A DNA stretch of 46,858 nucleotides from JARRNO01 sp037384885 (lineage in GTDB: Bacteria > Acidobacteriota > UBA4820 > DSQY01): contig JARRNO010000012.1 in assembly GCA_037384885.1 (NCBI GenBank), positions 1 to 46,858 on the forward strand. Reading direction: 5' to 3'. The notes beneath the pieces are model-generated. The model saw only the letters and a list, made by a program, of their open reading frames with translations. It searched no databases and was not told where the DNA came from. Of this stretch, positions 15,940 to 24,625 are shown piece by piece (positions within the stretch are counted from its first letter, which is position 1; each line of letters starts with the position of its first letter). Position numbers and translations under genes: made by a program.

Positions 15940-16857
15940 ATGAGTTCTCGCCGCGGCCTGGTGGCGTTCGGTGGAAATGCGCTGATCCAGGCCAACGAAA
16001 AGGGAACCATTCACGAGCAGAAAGCAAATGCCCGGGCGGCGTCCCGTGCGCTTATTCCGTTGTTCGAGACCTACGACAACATCATGGTGGTTCACGGCAA
16101 CGGACCGCAGGTTGGGCAGAACCTCATCCGGGTGGAGGAGGCGGTGACGAAAGTCCCGCCTCTTCCCCTCGATGTCTGCGTGGCGGAGACGCAAGGCAGC
16201 ATGGGCTACATCATCGAGAAGTCCCTGGGCAACGAACTGTATCGGCGGAAAATCCGGCGCGACATCATATCGGTGCTGAGCTTGGTGGAAGTGGACGCCG
16301 AAGATCCCGCTTTTAAGAATCCCACCAAGCCCATCGGCCCCTTCTACACCGCCTACCGCGCCAAGCATCTGATGGAAGAAGAGCGCTGGCCCATGGTAGA
16401 GGACAGCGGGCGCGGCTACCGGAAAGTTGTGCCGTCTCCCAAGCCGCGAAGGGTTCTGTACACCAATGCGCTGAAGGCGCTCTACGACTCAGGGATCATC
16501 GTCATTGCCGGGCTGGCGTGCGAGCTGGAAGTGGATGAACTCATCTTTTTGACCTCCGTCCCCTGCCTGTACATCAATTTCGGGAAACCCGATCAAAAAG
16601 CGCTGCACGAAGTGATGTTGGAAGATGTTCTCAAATATCAGAAGGAAGGCCAGTTCCCACCCGGTTCCATGGGGCCGAAAGTGGAGGCCGCCGCACAGTT
16701 TCTGGCGCGCCGTGGGGGCAGCGTCCTTTTGACGGATGCCGAGCACCTTTCGGACGCGCTGAAGGGCGGCGCCGGCACGCGTATCTTCCACAAGAAATCC
16801 TCGCGTCAAAGGAGTTCCGAATGTTCGGCAAAGACCTTGTCTCAATCCACGATCTGA
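15940..16857 (+). pseudogene. arcC: Carbamate kinase with an in-frame internal deletion
   Basis: The 305-residue ORF is plainly carbamate kinase, which converts carbamoyl phosphate and ADP to ATP and carbamate: AFGGNALIQ, VVHGNGPQVGQ, TQGSMGYIIE and FLTSVPCLYINFGKPDQ are present. At residue 190 (about base 16510) the sequence passes from SGIIVIA straight to GLACELEVDE. Relatives have about 30 residues there, with the GGGGIPV loop and the IDKD motif, whose Lys is catalytic or nucleotide-binding. The remaining protein would be inactive. The C-terminus also runs 37 bases into argF in another frame, with an unusual tail after GTRI. I call it a pseudogene, but mis-assembly could also explain it. 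Confidence 0.8.
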
Positions 16858-17753
16858 GTTCCCAAGACATCCGGAAAATCTTCGACCTGGCCCTGAAGGT
16901 CAAGGCTACCCCGGAAAATTACAGGAACCACATGAGCCACAAGACGCTGGCCATGGTGTTTGAAAAACCCTCCCTGCGCACCCGGGTGACCTTCGAAGCA
17001 GGGATGACACAGATGGGCGGCCACGCCATCTACCTTGGACCGAACGACATCCAACTCGGGAAGCGCGAGACCGTCCCGGATGTTGCCCGGAACCTGGAAC
17101 GCTGGGTCGACGTCATCATGGCGCGGACGTTCAGCCACGGGTCGATTCTCCAGCTCGCCGAGTACGCCCATGTGCCCGTCATCAACGCGCTCTCGGACCG
17201 GCTCCATCCGTGCCAGGCCCTGGCGGACTTCCTGACGCTGCTGGAAAAGAAGGGGACCCTGGAGGGACGGACCTTGGCCTTTGTGGGCGACGGAAACAAC
17301 GTGGCCCATTCGCTCATGTACATCGGGGCGAAGACCGGTGTCAACGTCCGGGTGGTCTGCCCGGAGGGATTCGACCCGGCTCCCGATGTCTTGAAAGCCG
17401 CCCAAGAAGACGCTGCGGCGACCGGTGCGGAAATCACCGTGGTTCATGACCTCAAGGAAGGGGTTGGCGGCGCCGACGCTGTCTACACCGACGTGTGGGC
17501 CTCTATGGGCCAAGAGTCCGAAGCCGAGAAACGTAAAAAGATCTTCCAACCTTACCAGGTGAACGCTCAGGTCATGGCTCTGGCCGACAAGGAAGCCATC
17601 TTTATGCACTGCCTGCCCGCCCACCGGGGCGAAGAAGTGACCTCCGAAGTGGTGGATTCCTGGCAGTCGGTGGTTTTTGACGAGGCGGAAAACCGGCTTC
17701 ATGCGCAAAAGGCCGCTATTCTTCTGCTGTGCCACGAAGAAATGCAGGTGTGA
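16821..17753 (+). CDS. argF: Ornithine carbamoyltransferase
   Basis: This 310-residue protein is complete. It carries the carbamoyl-phosphate site KPSLRTRVTFE, the HPCQALAD motif, the ornithine-side FVGDGNNVAHSL, and the catalytic HCLPAHRGEEV. It transfers the carbamoyl group to ornithine to make citrulline, or runs in reverse in arginine catabolism together with carbamate kinase. AAAGGAG lies six bases before the ATG, inside the tail of arcC. Being next to arcC favours a catabolic, ATP-yielding direction, although a biosynthetic role cannot be excluded. The length and motifs are normal, unlike its two upstream neighbours. Confidence 0.94.
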   Translation: MFGKDLVSIHDLSSQDIRKIFDLALKVKATPENYRNHMSHKTLAMVFEKPSLRTRVTFEAGMTQMGGHAIYLGPNDIQLGKRETVPDVARNLERWVDVIMARTFSHGSILQLAEYAHVPVINALSDRLHPCQALADFLTLLEKKGTLEGRTLAFVGDGNNVAHSLMYIGAKTGVNVRVVCPEGFDPAPDVLKAAQEDAAATGAEITVVHDLKEGVGGADAVYTDVWASMGQESEAEKRKKIFQPYQVNAQVMALADKEAIFMHCLPAHRGEEVTSEVVDSWQSVVFDEAENRLHAQKAAILLLCHEEMQV

Positions 17754-17777
17754 CGTACAATCGCGAACGATTTCCGG

Positions 17778-17801
17778 CGGGAGGGGCTGCTGCCCCTCCC
17801 G
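17778..17801 (+). terminator. Hairpin after argF
   Basis: CGGGAGGGGC and GCCCCTCCCG form a perfect ten-base stem with a four-base loop, 24 bases after the argF stop. The following bases are only moderately T-rich (TCTCGCATT), so termination efficiency is uncertain. Confidence 0.6.
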
Positions 17802-18006
17802 TCTCGCATTGATGGCACCATTCTTGATATAAAGTAACCTTAGCATCGTTGCCGACGGGTCGGCCCGACACCGGGTGCCGGAGAACGAGGGATTTCCCCT
17901 CTCCTCTCCGGGAATCAAAATCGCTCCGGCGTAGGCTTCTTCCCTCCATGATGGGAAGGACCAGGAAAAACAGGCCGGAAAGAAACCAAGGAGGGAGGTA
18001 CTCCCT

Positions 18007-19071
18007 ATGGATATTTCCAAGGAACGGAAAAAAGCGATCGAGGCGGCCATCGGCCAGATCGAACGCCAGTTCGGCAAAGGGTCCATCATGAATCTGGGCC
18101 AGCAGGGCCCGAAAGAAAAAATACCGGCCATCTCTACGGGCAGCCTGAGTCTTGATTACGCGCTTGGGGTGGGCGGATTCCCTCGCGGCCGGGTCGTGGA
18201 AGTCTACGGCCCCGAGGCTTCTGGCAAGACCACTCTGGCGCTTCAGGCTATTGCGGAGGTTCACCGTAAGGACGGGATGGCGGCATTTATCGACGCGGAA
18301 CATGCCATGGATCCGGAGTACGCGGAGAAACTGGGGGTCAAGGTTGACAACCTGCTCATCAGCCAGCCGGACACGGGCGAACAGGCGTTGGAAATCGCCG
18401 AGGCGCTTGTGCGGTCGAACGCCATTGACTTGATCGTAGTGGATTCGGTTGCGGCTCTCGTGCCGAAAGCGGAGCTGGAGGGGGAGATGGGCGACAGCTT
18501 CGTCGGCCTCCAGGCACGCCTTATGTCCCAGGCCCTCCGCAAGTTGACCGGTATCGTCAGCAAAAGCAAGACCACGATCCTCTTCATCAACCAGATCCGA
18601 GAAAAGATCGGGGTCATGTTCGGGAATCCCGAAACCACGACGGGCGGCCGGGCCCTCAAATTCTATGCATCCGTCAGGCTGGACATCCGCCGAATTGCCA
18701 GCATCCAGCTGGGAAGCGGCGAGGCCATCGGCAACCGGGTGCGGGTCAAGGTGGCGAAAAACAAGGTGGCGCCGCCCTTCAAACTCGCGGAATTCGACAT
18801 CATCTACGGCAAGGGGATTTCCAAGGCCGGCGATCTGATCGATCTGGGCGTCGAGCATAAGATGGTCGACAAAGCGGGAACCTGGTATTCCTATGGGGAG
18901 ACAAGGCTCGGCCAGGGAAAGGAAAACGCCCGCCAGTTTCTGCTGGACAACCCCGAAATCATGAACGAACTAGAAGCCAGGCTGAGGGAAAAGCTCGGGT
19001 TCGGTCCACCCGGCCCAGAGGACAAAGCACCTGTCGAAGAACCCGATTCCAAGGGTTCCGGCAAGAAATAA
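18007..19071 (+). CDS. recA: Recombinase RecA
   Basis: This 354-residue protein is the homologous-recombination and SOS recombinase. It has Walker A GPEASGKTT (68-76), the LIVVDSVAAL Walker B region, the L1/L2 DNA-binding loops (the second around MFGNPETTTGGRALKFYAS), and the C-terminal domain with an acidic tail. A strong GGAGGGAGG precedes the ATG. The 253-base region upstream holds no gene. I looked there for a LexA operator and did not find a convincing one. Confidence 0.98.
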   Translation: MDISKERKKAIEAAIGQIERQFGKGSIMNLGQQGPKEKIPAISTGSLSLDYALGVGGFPRGRVVEVYGPEASGKTTLALQAIAEVHRKDGMAAFIDAEHAMDPEYAEKLGVKVDNLLISQPDTGEQALEIAEALVRSNAIDLIVVDSVAALVPKAELEGEMGDSFVGLQARLMSQALRKLTGIVSKSKTTILFINQIREKIGVMFGNPETTTGGRALKFYASVRLDIRRIASIQLGSGEAIGNRVRVKVAKNKVAPPFKLAEFDIIYGKGISKAGDLIDLGVEHKMVDKAGTWYSYGETRLGQGKENARQFLLDNPEIMNELEARLREKLGFGPPGPEDKAPVEEPDSKGSGKK

Positions 19072-19083
19072 TCCGCTGTCCGG

Positions 19084-19128
19084 GGCCGGGAATGAAATGC
19101 CCTGCGCTTCATCCCGGCCTCTCCTTTT
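19084..19128 (+). terminator. Terminator of recA
   Basis: GGCCGGGA(A)TGAA pairs with TTCATCCCGGCC across a short loop, and a T-rich run (TCTCCTTTT) follows. It begins 13 bases after the recA stop. Confidence 0.75.
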
Positions 19129-19195
19129 CCCAGGCACTGCCCGAGAACTCGGGACCCAAAAAACCGGCCCGGCCACTCCGGGCGGGGGGGACAAC

Positions 19196-20426
19196 ATGAA
19201 GCATGACGTCAGCCAAGATCTGATGGCGCGAGGATTAAAGGTCATTCCGGGCGGGGTGAACTCCCCCGTGAGGGCCTTCAAGTCGGTCGGAGGGAACCCG
19301 CCGTTCATCGCTCTCCTGGGGCCCCATGATCCTCGGACATAATCCGCCCGAAGTGGTTGAGGCCGTTGAGAAAATGCTGCCGCTCGGCACCTCCTTCGGA
19401 GCGCCCACGCGGGTTGAAGTCGAGATGGCGGAGTTTCTTTGCGCCCGGCTTCCCCATCTCGAAGTTGTCCGGATGGTCAATTCGGGAACGGAAGCGACCA
19501 TGTCGGCGCTGCGCCTGGCTCGCGGAGCCACCGGCCGGGACAAGATCGTCAAATGCGCCGGCTGCTATCATGGCCACGCCGATTCGCTGCTCGTAGAGGC
19601 CGGGAGCGGCGCACTGACTTTTGGCACGCCTTCCAGCCCCGGCGTCCCCGCCTCCCTGGCGAAGGACACATTGGTGGTGCCCTATAACGATCTGGAAGCT
19701 TTCGGGAAAACGGTGGAAGAGAACCAAGGGGAAATCGCCGCCTTCATCGTCGAGCCTCTCCCGGGCAACATGGGGACCATACTCCCCAAGCCGGGGTATC
19801 TCGAAGGCATCCGCCGCATCACTGATGAAGCGGGGATTGTCCTGATTTTCGATGAAGTCATGTCGGGCTTCAGGGTGGCGTTCGGCGGCATGGTCGAGGT
19901 GTCGGGGGTTACTCCGGATCTTGTGACCTATGGAACGATTATCGGGGGCGGTTTCCCCGTGGGCGCCTACGGCGGCAAGAAGGCGCTCATGGAAAAGGTC
20001 TCGCCCTCCGGTCCTGTCTACCAGGCAGGCACCTTGTCAGGCAATCCGCTGGCCATGGCGGCCGGCTTGGCCCAGCTCAAGGTGCTCGACTCGAAGCGGG
20101 ACGATATCTACGCTGGCCTGGAACGCTCCACAGCCGCCCTCTGCCAGGGGCTGTCAAAGGCGGCGGAGGATGCGGGCGTTCCGGCTGCAGTGAATCGGCT
20201 CGGCTCCATGTTTACCGTGTTCTTTACCGAAGGCCCGGTTGTGGACTACCGGTCCGCCACCGCAAGCAATACGGACCGGTTCGGGCGGTATTTCAGGGAG
20301 ATGCTGGACCAGGGAATCTACCTGGGTCCCAGCCAGTACGAGACGGCCTTCGTGAGCGCCGCTCACACGCGTGAACACATGGAGGAAACTGTGGGGGCGG
20401 CTCGCCGCGCCATGAAGAGACTGTGA
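19196..20426 (+). pseudogene. hemL: Glutamate-1-semialdehyde 2,1-aminomutase with internal deletion and frameshift
   Basis: HemL makes 5-aminolevulinate for tetrapyrrole synthesis. The start at 19196 (MKHDVSQDL, then IPGGVNSPVRAFKSVGG) follows a G-rich ribosome site. Near 19310 the reading goes from NPPFIA into the wrong frame; the rest continues in another frame as SWGPMILGH to the normal end at 20426. Relatives have about 20-22 residues between, including the DVDGN..YID strand, so both a deletion and a frame change are present. Everything downstream is intact, including NSGTEATM, GCYHGHADS, FDEVMSGFRVA and the PLP-lysine region QAGTLSGNPLAM. As HemL is essential for heme and siroheme in this pathway, mis-assembly must be considered. 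Confidence 0.85.
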
Positions 20427-20452
20427 CCGTTGGCATGGTGATCTCGAGGATA

Positions 20453-20477
20453 AGGGGGGCGGAATCCGCCCCCTTTT
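20453..20477 (+). terminator. Terminator of hemL
   Basis: GGGGGCGGA and TCCGCCCCC form a tight stem directly followed by TTTT. It begins 26 bases after the hemL stop. Confidence 0.85.
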
Positions 20478-20543
20478 CTGCGATGTGCTCATGCGTCGGG
20501 TAGACCCACTGCCACGCATTCATTCCCTGCCCAATCAAGGCAT

Positions 20544-21236
20544 TCAGGACAACAATCCTTCCCGGGCGAAACTGAAATAGCCGTTGCCGCCCACCACCAA
20601 GTGGTCAAGCACCCGCACATCCAGATGGCGAAGCAGGGCGACCAGATCTTCCGTCAGGCGAATGTCGTCCGGGCTCGGGCTGGTGAAGCCGGAAGGATGG
20701 TTGTGCGCGAATATGACGGCGGCGGCGTTTTCCTTCAAGACCTCCTTGATCACCTCCCGGGGATGGACGGAACTTGCGTTGACCGTCCCCCGGAACAGCT
20801 CCCGGTAAGCAAGGACTCCGTGCTTCTGATTCAGGAAAATCACGGCGAATACCTCATGGGGGAGATCCCTGAGCCTGGGCTTAAGAAAGCGATAGGCGTC
20901 CTGCGCGCCGGACAACGTTTCGGCCAGCCGGACCTCTTCGTCTGCAAGCCGACTGGCCAGCTCCATGGCGGCCGCGAGCTGCGCGGCGCGTGCACGACCG
21001 ATTCCCGCAATTCTAGCAAGCTCCTGGGGAGACAAGGAGGACAGGCCCCTCAAAGTCCCACGGCTTGCTAAAGTTTCCCGGGCGAGATCGAGCGCCGTCT
21101 TGCCGCGTGTCCCCGTACGAAAGAGGATCGCCATGAGTTCTGTCGTACTGAGGACCGAAGGCCCCTGAGCCAGGCACCGTTCCCGGGGACGCTCCCCGGC
21201 GGGCCATTCTTTGATACCGATTGCTGACTGCTTCAT
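20544..21236 (-). CDS. radC: RadC-family JAB domain protein
   Basis: The 230-residue protein starts at 21236, where AGGAGGTATGAC gives an ideal ribosome site; a longer reading has none. The N-terminal part contains a helix-hairpin-helix (LARIAGIGRARAAQL). The C-terminal JAB1/MPN-like metal-binding domain has FRGTVNASSVHPREV, then the HNHPSG motif and a downstream Asp (VLDHLVVG). The family was once linked to DNA repair, but its real function is unsettled; a DNA-processing role is suggested by the fold. It is convergent with hemL across a terminator. Confidence 0.92.
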   Translation of the reverse strand: MKQSAIGIKEWPAGERPRERCLAQGPSVLSTTELMAILFRTGTRGKTALDLARETLASRGTLRGLSSLSPQELARIAGIGRARAAQLAAAMELASRLADEEVRLAETLSGAQDAYRFLKPRLRDLPHEVFAVIFLNQKHGVLAYRELFRGTVNASSVHPREVIKEVLKENAAAVIFAHNHPSGFTSPSPDDIRLTEDLVALLRHLDVRVLDHLVVGGNGYFSFAREGLLS

Positions 21237-21697
21237 GTCATACCTCCTGCCTCCTATCCGGCAAATGCGCTGCCAGGTCTTTAAGACCGGGGGGAACGAG
21301 GAGGCCGGCACCTCAATTGCCGTTAACTTTAGCAGCGACAATAAGTTAGAGACCTTCTCGCTTTTTGGGTAAGCCGGCCGGCCTTGTCAAAATTAGTTGA
21401 CACTCTATCAAGTTGAAATAGCGTAACTTAGCTGTTTCCCAGCACGATCTATTGCTCCACCGGTCAGCCATGTGGGGCGGCATCCAGTCATAACAGGTTG
21501 ACAGGACACGACATACGGCTTCGAGGACGGTTTGGCACGGGACGTGCGCTTATCTGAGGCAAGCCTGGACCGGCGAAGAAGAAAGGAGGTGCGAAGAGAA
21601 CGGTTCGGGCTTTCGTCGGGAAACAAAAAGATGAATCCGGTAAACGGCCGACCCGCCGTCAATTCAACCGTTATGAACTTCATGCAAGGAGGAAACA
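21237..21697. other. 461-base intergenic region
   Basis: This lies between the divergent radC and comEA-like genes. It contains TTGACA-like hexamers near 21393 and 21500, but no well-spaced -10 that I would defend. Short ORFs here have no ribosome site or recognisable product. No repeat or RNA gene is recognised. Confidence 0.5.
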
Positions 21698-22027
21698 ATG
21701 AAAAAGGCTGGAGTTGTGATGTCACTGACCGCTGCACTGCTTTTCGTCCTGGCAGGGTTCGCCCTCCCCTCTGCGGCATTGAACGCCGCTTCGCCGGCGA
21801 AGGGAGCGCCCCAAGCCAAATCTTCCCAGAACCACGCCAAGGTGCATCTGAACAAAGCCACCGAAAAGGATCTGGAAACCTTGCCTAGGATCGGTCCCAA
21901 GGTGGCGCAGCGGATCATCAAATACCGTGAGAGCCACAAGGGCTTCAAGAGCGTAGACGAACTTCGCAATGTCCGGGGCATTGGTCAAAAAACAATGGCC
22001 AAGCTCCGCCCCCTTGTCACGCTGTAG
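21698..22027 (+). CDS. ComEA-like exported helix-hairpin-helix protein
   Basis: The product is 109 residues: a signal peptide (about 1-30, VMSLTAALLFVLAGFALPSAA), a short Ala/Lys-rich linker, and a tandem HhH DNA-binding domain (LNKATEKDLETLPRIGPKVA, then FKSVDELRNVRGIGQKTMAKL). This is the ComEA/YbaV type, which binds double-stranded DNA in the periplasm, classically for natural transformation; many such short versions have untested functions. AAGGAGG precedes the ATG. The pseudopilin-like gene follows after 78 bases, which together with comM elsewhere in the window is compatible with DNA uptake, though this is inference. Confidence 0.87.
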   Translation: MKKAGVVMSLTAALLFVLAGFALPSAALNAASPAKGAPQAKSSQNHAKVHLNKATEKDLETLPRIGPKVAQRIIKYRESHKGFKSVDELRNVRGIGQKTMAKLRPLVTL

Positions 22028-22038
22028 CGTTGCCCCGA

Positions 22039-22072
22039 GGCGTCCGGGGGCCTGACTGGGTTCCCGGACGCC
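22039..22072 (+). terminator. Hairpin after the comEA-like gene
   Basis: GGCGTCCGGG and CCCGGACGCC form a perfect ten-base stem with a 14-base loop, 11 bases after the stop. The T-tract is poor (GTTCATC), so it may be only a partial terminator. Confidence 0.5.
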
Positions 22073-22105
22073 GTTCATCCCGAATATGAACCGGTGGAGG
22101 AGAGG

Positions 22106-22738
22106 TTGAGAACACCTACATTCATTGAACGGAAAGGAGCTCCCCGGAACGGCATCTCCCCTGAAAAGGGAGCCGGCCTGTTGGAAGTCCTCTCCGTGCT
22201 GGCCGTGCTTGGACTTGCACTGGGATTGGGTATTGGCGCCATGCGGCGCATCAAAGATCAGGAGGAAGCCGGCGCCCTGCTCATGAAGGCGAGAGCTCTC
22301 GTGTCGCGGGCGCGCTCGCATGCGATTGTCGATAGAGAAAGCGTGGGCATCCGTTTCTCCACAAGGCCCAACGGGGTCTATGCCCGTATGTACCGGGATG
22401 GAGACGGCGACGGACTTCGCGCCCGGGACATTCGGACGGGGATGGATGGTCCCATCAGTTCCTGGATCGAGCTGAAAACCGGGTCAGTAAGGATCGGACT
22501 TCCGTCCGACGTCGACCGGGATCCCTCCGGCCGTCCTCTGAAAGATGAGCGGGGGGTCCGGTTCGGACAAGGGCGGACGCTTTCTTTCACCCCCCTTGCC
22601 AAAGCCACCCCGGGAACCCTCTACATCCGGGAAAGTGCCTCTACAGGCTGGGCGGTGCGGGTTGCGGGCATTGACGGGCGCGTCCGCTTGTACCGGTGGC
22701 GACATCATCGCTGGCGCCTCGTTGAAAGTGGATTTTGA
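22106..22738 (+). CDS. Type IV pilin-like / GspH-FimT family pseudopilin
   Basis: The product is about 210 residues. I prefer the TTG at 22106, five bases after GGAGG, over the GTG at 22094, which lacks a ribosome site. A prepilin-type signal is present: GISPEKG, cleavage after the last Gly, then AGLLEVLSVLAVLGLALGLG with Glu at +5, as required for pilin assembly. The rest resembles GspH/FimT pseudopilins (VSRARSHAIVDRESVGIRF). Such proteins form the tip or initiating complex of type II secretion or type IV pili. No other pilus genes are in the window. Confidence 0.75.
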   Translation: MRTPTFIERKGAPRNGISPEKGAGLLEVLSVLAVLGLALGLGIGAMRRIKDQEEAGALLMKARALVSRARSHAIVDRESVGIRFSTRPNGVYARMYRDGDGDGLRARDIRTGMDGPISSWIELKTGSVRIGLPSDVDRDPSGRPLKDERGVRFGQGRTLSFTPLAKATPGTLYIRESASTGWAVRVAGIDGRVRLYRWRHHRWRLVESGF

Positions 22739-22764
22739 AGGAAACACCGAAACAAAAGAAGGAG

Positions 22765-23349
22765 TTAGCGGCGGCTCAATTCGATCAGTACTTGCTTGGC
22801 GCAGGCCTTAAGCGTATCAAACACCCCGATCCCTTTGACAGCCACTGCCTCGAAATGAGGCTCGCTCTTAAACTGGAGCGCCTTGAGCATGGACTCGGCG
22901 GGCACGGCGGTGGGCAGATCCCTTTTATTGAGCTGCAAGACGTAGGGGAGGTTTTTCAGTTCGAAGCCGTGTTCCTGCAGGTTGCTGACAAGGTTCCGCA
23001 GCGACTCTACGTTTGCGTCCATCCTTGGTTCCTGGGAATCGGCGACGAAGACGACGCCGTCCACGCCCTTGAGGATCAGTTTTCGCGAGGCGTCATAAAA
23101 GACCTGGCCCGGAACCGTATAGAGATGAAACCTGGTTTTGAATCCGCGTACCGTTCCGAGATCCAGCGGGAGGAAGTCGAAAAACAGCGTCCGGTCCGTT
23201 TCGGTAGCGAGGGAAATCAGTTTACCCTTGGCTTGCGGATTGGTTTTCTCATAAATATATTGCAGGTTGGTCGTCTTCCCGCAAAGGCCGGGTCCATAAT
23301 AGACGATCTTGCAATTTATCTCGCGTGAAGAATAGTTAATAAACGACAT
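22765..23349 (-). CDS. mglA: MglA-type small Ras-like GTPase
   Basis: This 194-residue GTPase has the G1 loop YYGPGLCGKTTNLQ, a G3-type VPGQ and the G4 LNKRDL. The TVPGQ form in place of DxxGQ is typical of MglA. MglA proteins switch polarity, motility or surface-structure placement, and are turned off by a Roadblock GAP of the MglB type. Here that partner is the gene directly upstream (stop at 23361, ATG at 23349, 11 bases apart), so a functional pair is likely. The pair sits at the end of the dnaX-ybaB-recR run. Confidence 0.93.
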   Translation of the reverse strand: MSFINYSSREINCKIVYYGPGLCGKTTNLQYIYEKTNPQAKGKLISLATETDRTLFFDFLPLDLGTVRGFKTRFHLYTVPGQVFYDASRKLILKGVDGVVFVADSQEPRMDANVESLRNLVSNLQEHGFELKNLPYVLQLNKRDLPTAVPAESMLKALQFKSEPHFEAVAVKGIGVFDTLKACAKQVLIELSRR

Positions 23350-23360
23350 GCACCATCCGT

Positions 23361-23861
23361 TCAGTCTTTAAACAAGGCATCGATATCCTCGTCGGTGATC
23401 TCGGCGAAGGGCGATTCGAAGGCCCCCTGGCCGGCCGCGCGCTCCCGTTCCGTTTTCTCCATGATCTGCTGGAAAACCCGGTTCAGCTCTTCCGAACTGC
23501 GTTTGACCCGGAGCCTCACCAGGCCCAGGGAGGAGCGCTCGTCAAAGATGACTACGAGGATGACTTTCCCACCCACGATAGAAATGTGAATATTGTCCTT
23601 TTCGCCCTCATGAAAAAGGACTGAAAATTCTTTTTCTCCGATCAGCTTGGCGAGGCCGTCCGTGGCCGCCACATTCCCTGCCGTCAGTGACGCAAGAGAC
23701 GTGGTGTCCAGGCTCTCCACGTCACCCGTCGCGGCGATCTGCTGCCCATTCTTGTCAACGAGGAAAACCACATTAGCATTGGCGTCCACCCGGAGCTTGC
23801 TGATGATTTCCTTAATGTTCTGAAATTCTTCCTCATACATGATGAGGTCGGACGCACCCAT
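23361..23861 (-). CDS. mglB: Roadblock/LC7 protein, MglB-like GAP
   Basis: The product is 166 residues. Residues about 8-125 match the Roadblock/LC7 fold (ANANVVFLVDKNGQQIAATG, then TSLASLTAGNVAATDGLAKL and HISIVGGKVILVVIFDE). The C-terminal tail is acidic and helical. In MglA/MglB systems this dimer stimulates GTP hydrolysis by MglA. The gene lies between recR and mglA on the same strand, 142 bases after recR, so it may have its own promoter or be read through. The MglB assignment rests on the neighbour and the fold. Confidence 0.88.
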   Translation of the reverse strand: MGASDLIMYEEEFQNIKEIISKLRVDANANVVFLVDKNGQQIAATGDVESLDTTSLASLTAGNVAATDGLAKLIGEKEFSVLFHEGEKDNIHISIVGGKVILVVIFDERSSLGLVRLRVKRSSEELNRVFQQIMEKTERERAAGQGAFESPFAEITDEDIDALFKD

Positions 23862-24003
23862 GCGTTTCCCTCCGTTCGTTCCTTATTCATATAGCACATG
23901 ATGGGGGTCTTTCGCAATACGAACCCCCCGCGAAATCTTGATGGGACAAGGCTGGAAGACCGCCCGGCGGCTCCAAACCGCGACGGTTGACGCCGGGTCG
24001 AGT

Positions 24004-24618
24004 TTACCGGAAATCTCTCCGCCCAGAGAGCGCCCGCGAAAGGGTTTGCGAGTCCACGTAGGAAAAATCGCTTCCCACCGGAAGGCCAAATCCGATCCGG
24101 GTCACGCGCCCCGCCTTGCCCTCGAGAACGGAGGCTACGAACGAGGCGGTCGCCTCCCCCTCCGCGGTGGGCGGCGTGGCGAGGATGACTTCCCGGACGG
24201 CGCCTTCCGAAACTCGCTGCGCCAGGGCGTCGATGCCGAGTTGTTCCGAGTGGTATCCGCGCACCGGAGAGAGCAGGCCGTGAAGTACGTGGTACAGGCC
24301 CGCATATTCACCCGTAGATTCGATCAGGTAGAGATCCGCGGGTGACTCCACCACGCAGAGGATCGACGCGTCCCGGGAGGAGTCGTCACAATACGGGCAA
24401 GGCCTGTCGCTTTCGAGGTAAGCGCGGCAGATATTGCACCGCCCCACGGTCCTGGGCACCTCTTCCAGGGCCCCGGCGAGGGCTGTGAAAGCCTCCTGCC
24501 CCCCGGACAGCAAGTGGTAAAGCATCCGAAGCGCCGACTTCTTTCCGACGCCGGGAAGCTTTTCGAGTTCGGAGAGGCACCGGGCCAGAGGTGCGGGAAG
24601 GGACTTTCCGGAAGTCAT
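24004..24618 (-). CDS. recR: Recombination mediator RecR
   Basis: This 204-residue protein is complete. It has an N-terminal helix-hairpin-helix (LPGVGKKSALRM), a zinc finger with C61, C64, C74 and C77, a Toprim domain (LCVVESPADLYLIE, then GLYHVLHGLLSP), and a C-terminal Walker-B-like segment. RecR works with RecO and RecF to load RecA on gapped DNA. It follows ybaB on the same strand with only 7 bases between, matching the widespread dnaX-ybaB-recR operon. Confidence 0.97.
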   Translation of the reverse strand: MTSGKSLPAPLARCLSELEKLPGVGKKSALRMLYHLLSGGQEAFTALAGALEEVPRTVGRCNICRAYLESDRPCPYCDDSSRDASILCVVESPADLYLIESTGEYAGLYHVLHGLLSPVRGYHSEQLGIDALAQRVSEGAVREVILATPPTAEGEATASFVASVLEGKAGRVTRIGFGLPVGSDFSYVDSQTLSRALSGRRDFR

Positions 24619-24625
24619 GGGCGCG

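Noticed and set aside
17754..18006. LexA operator upstream of recA
   Set aside because: No convincing LexA palindrome was found; only a weak TATAAA-like hexamer is present.
16842..18131. 429-codon minus-strand ORF antisense to argF
   Set aside because: It lies opposite a clear argF, has no ribosome site or recognisable domain, and follows the codon pattern of the sense gene.
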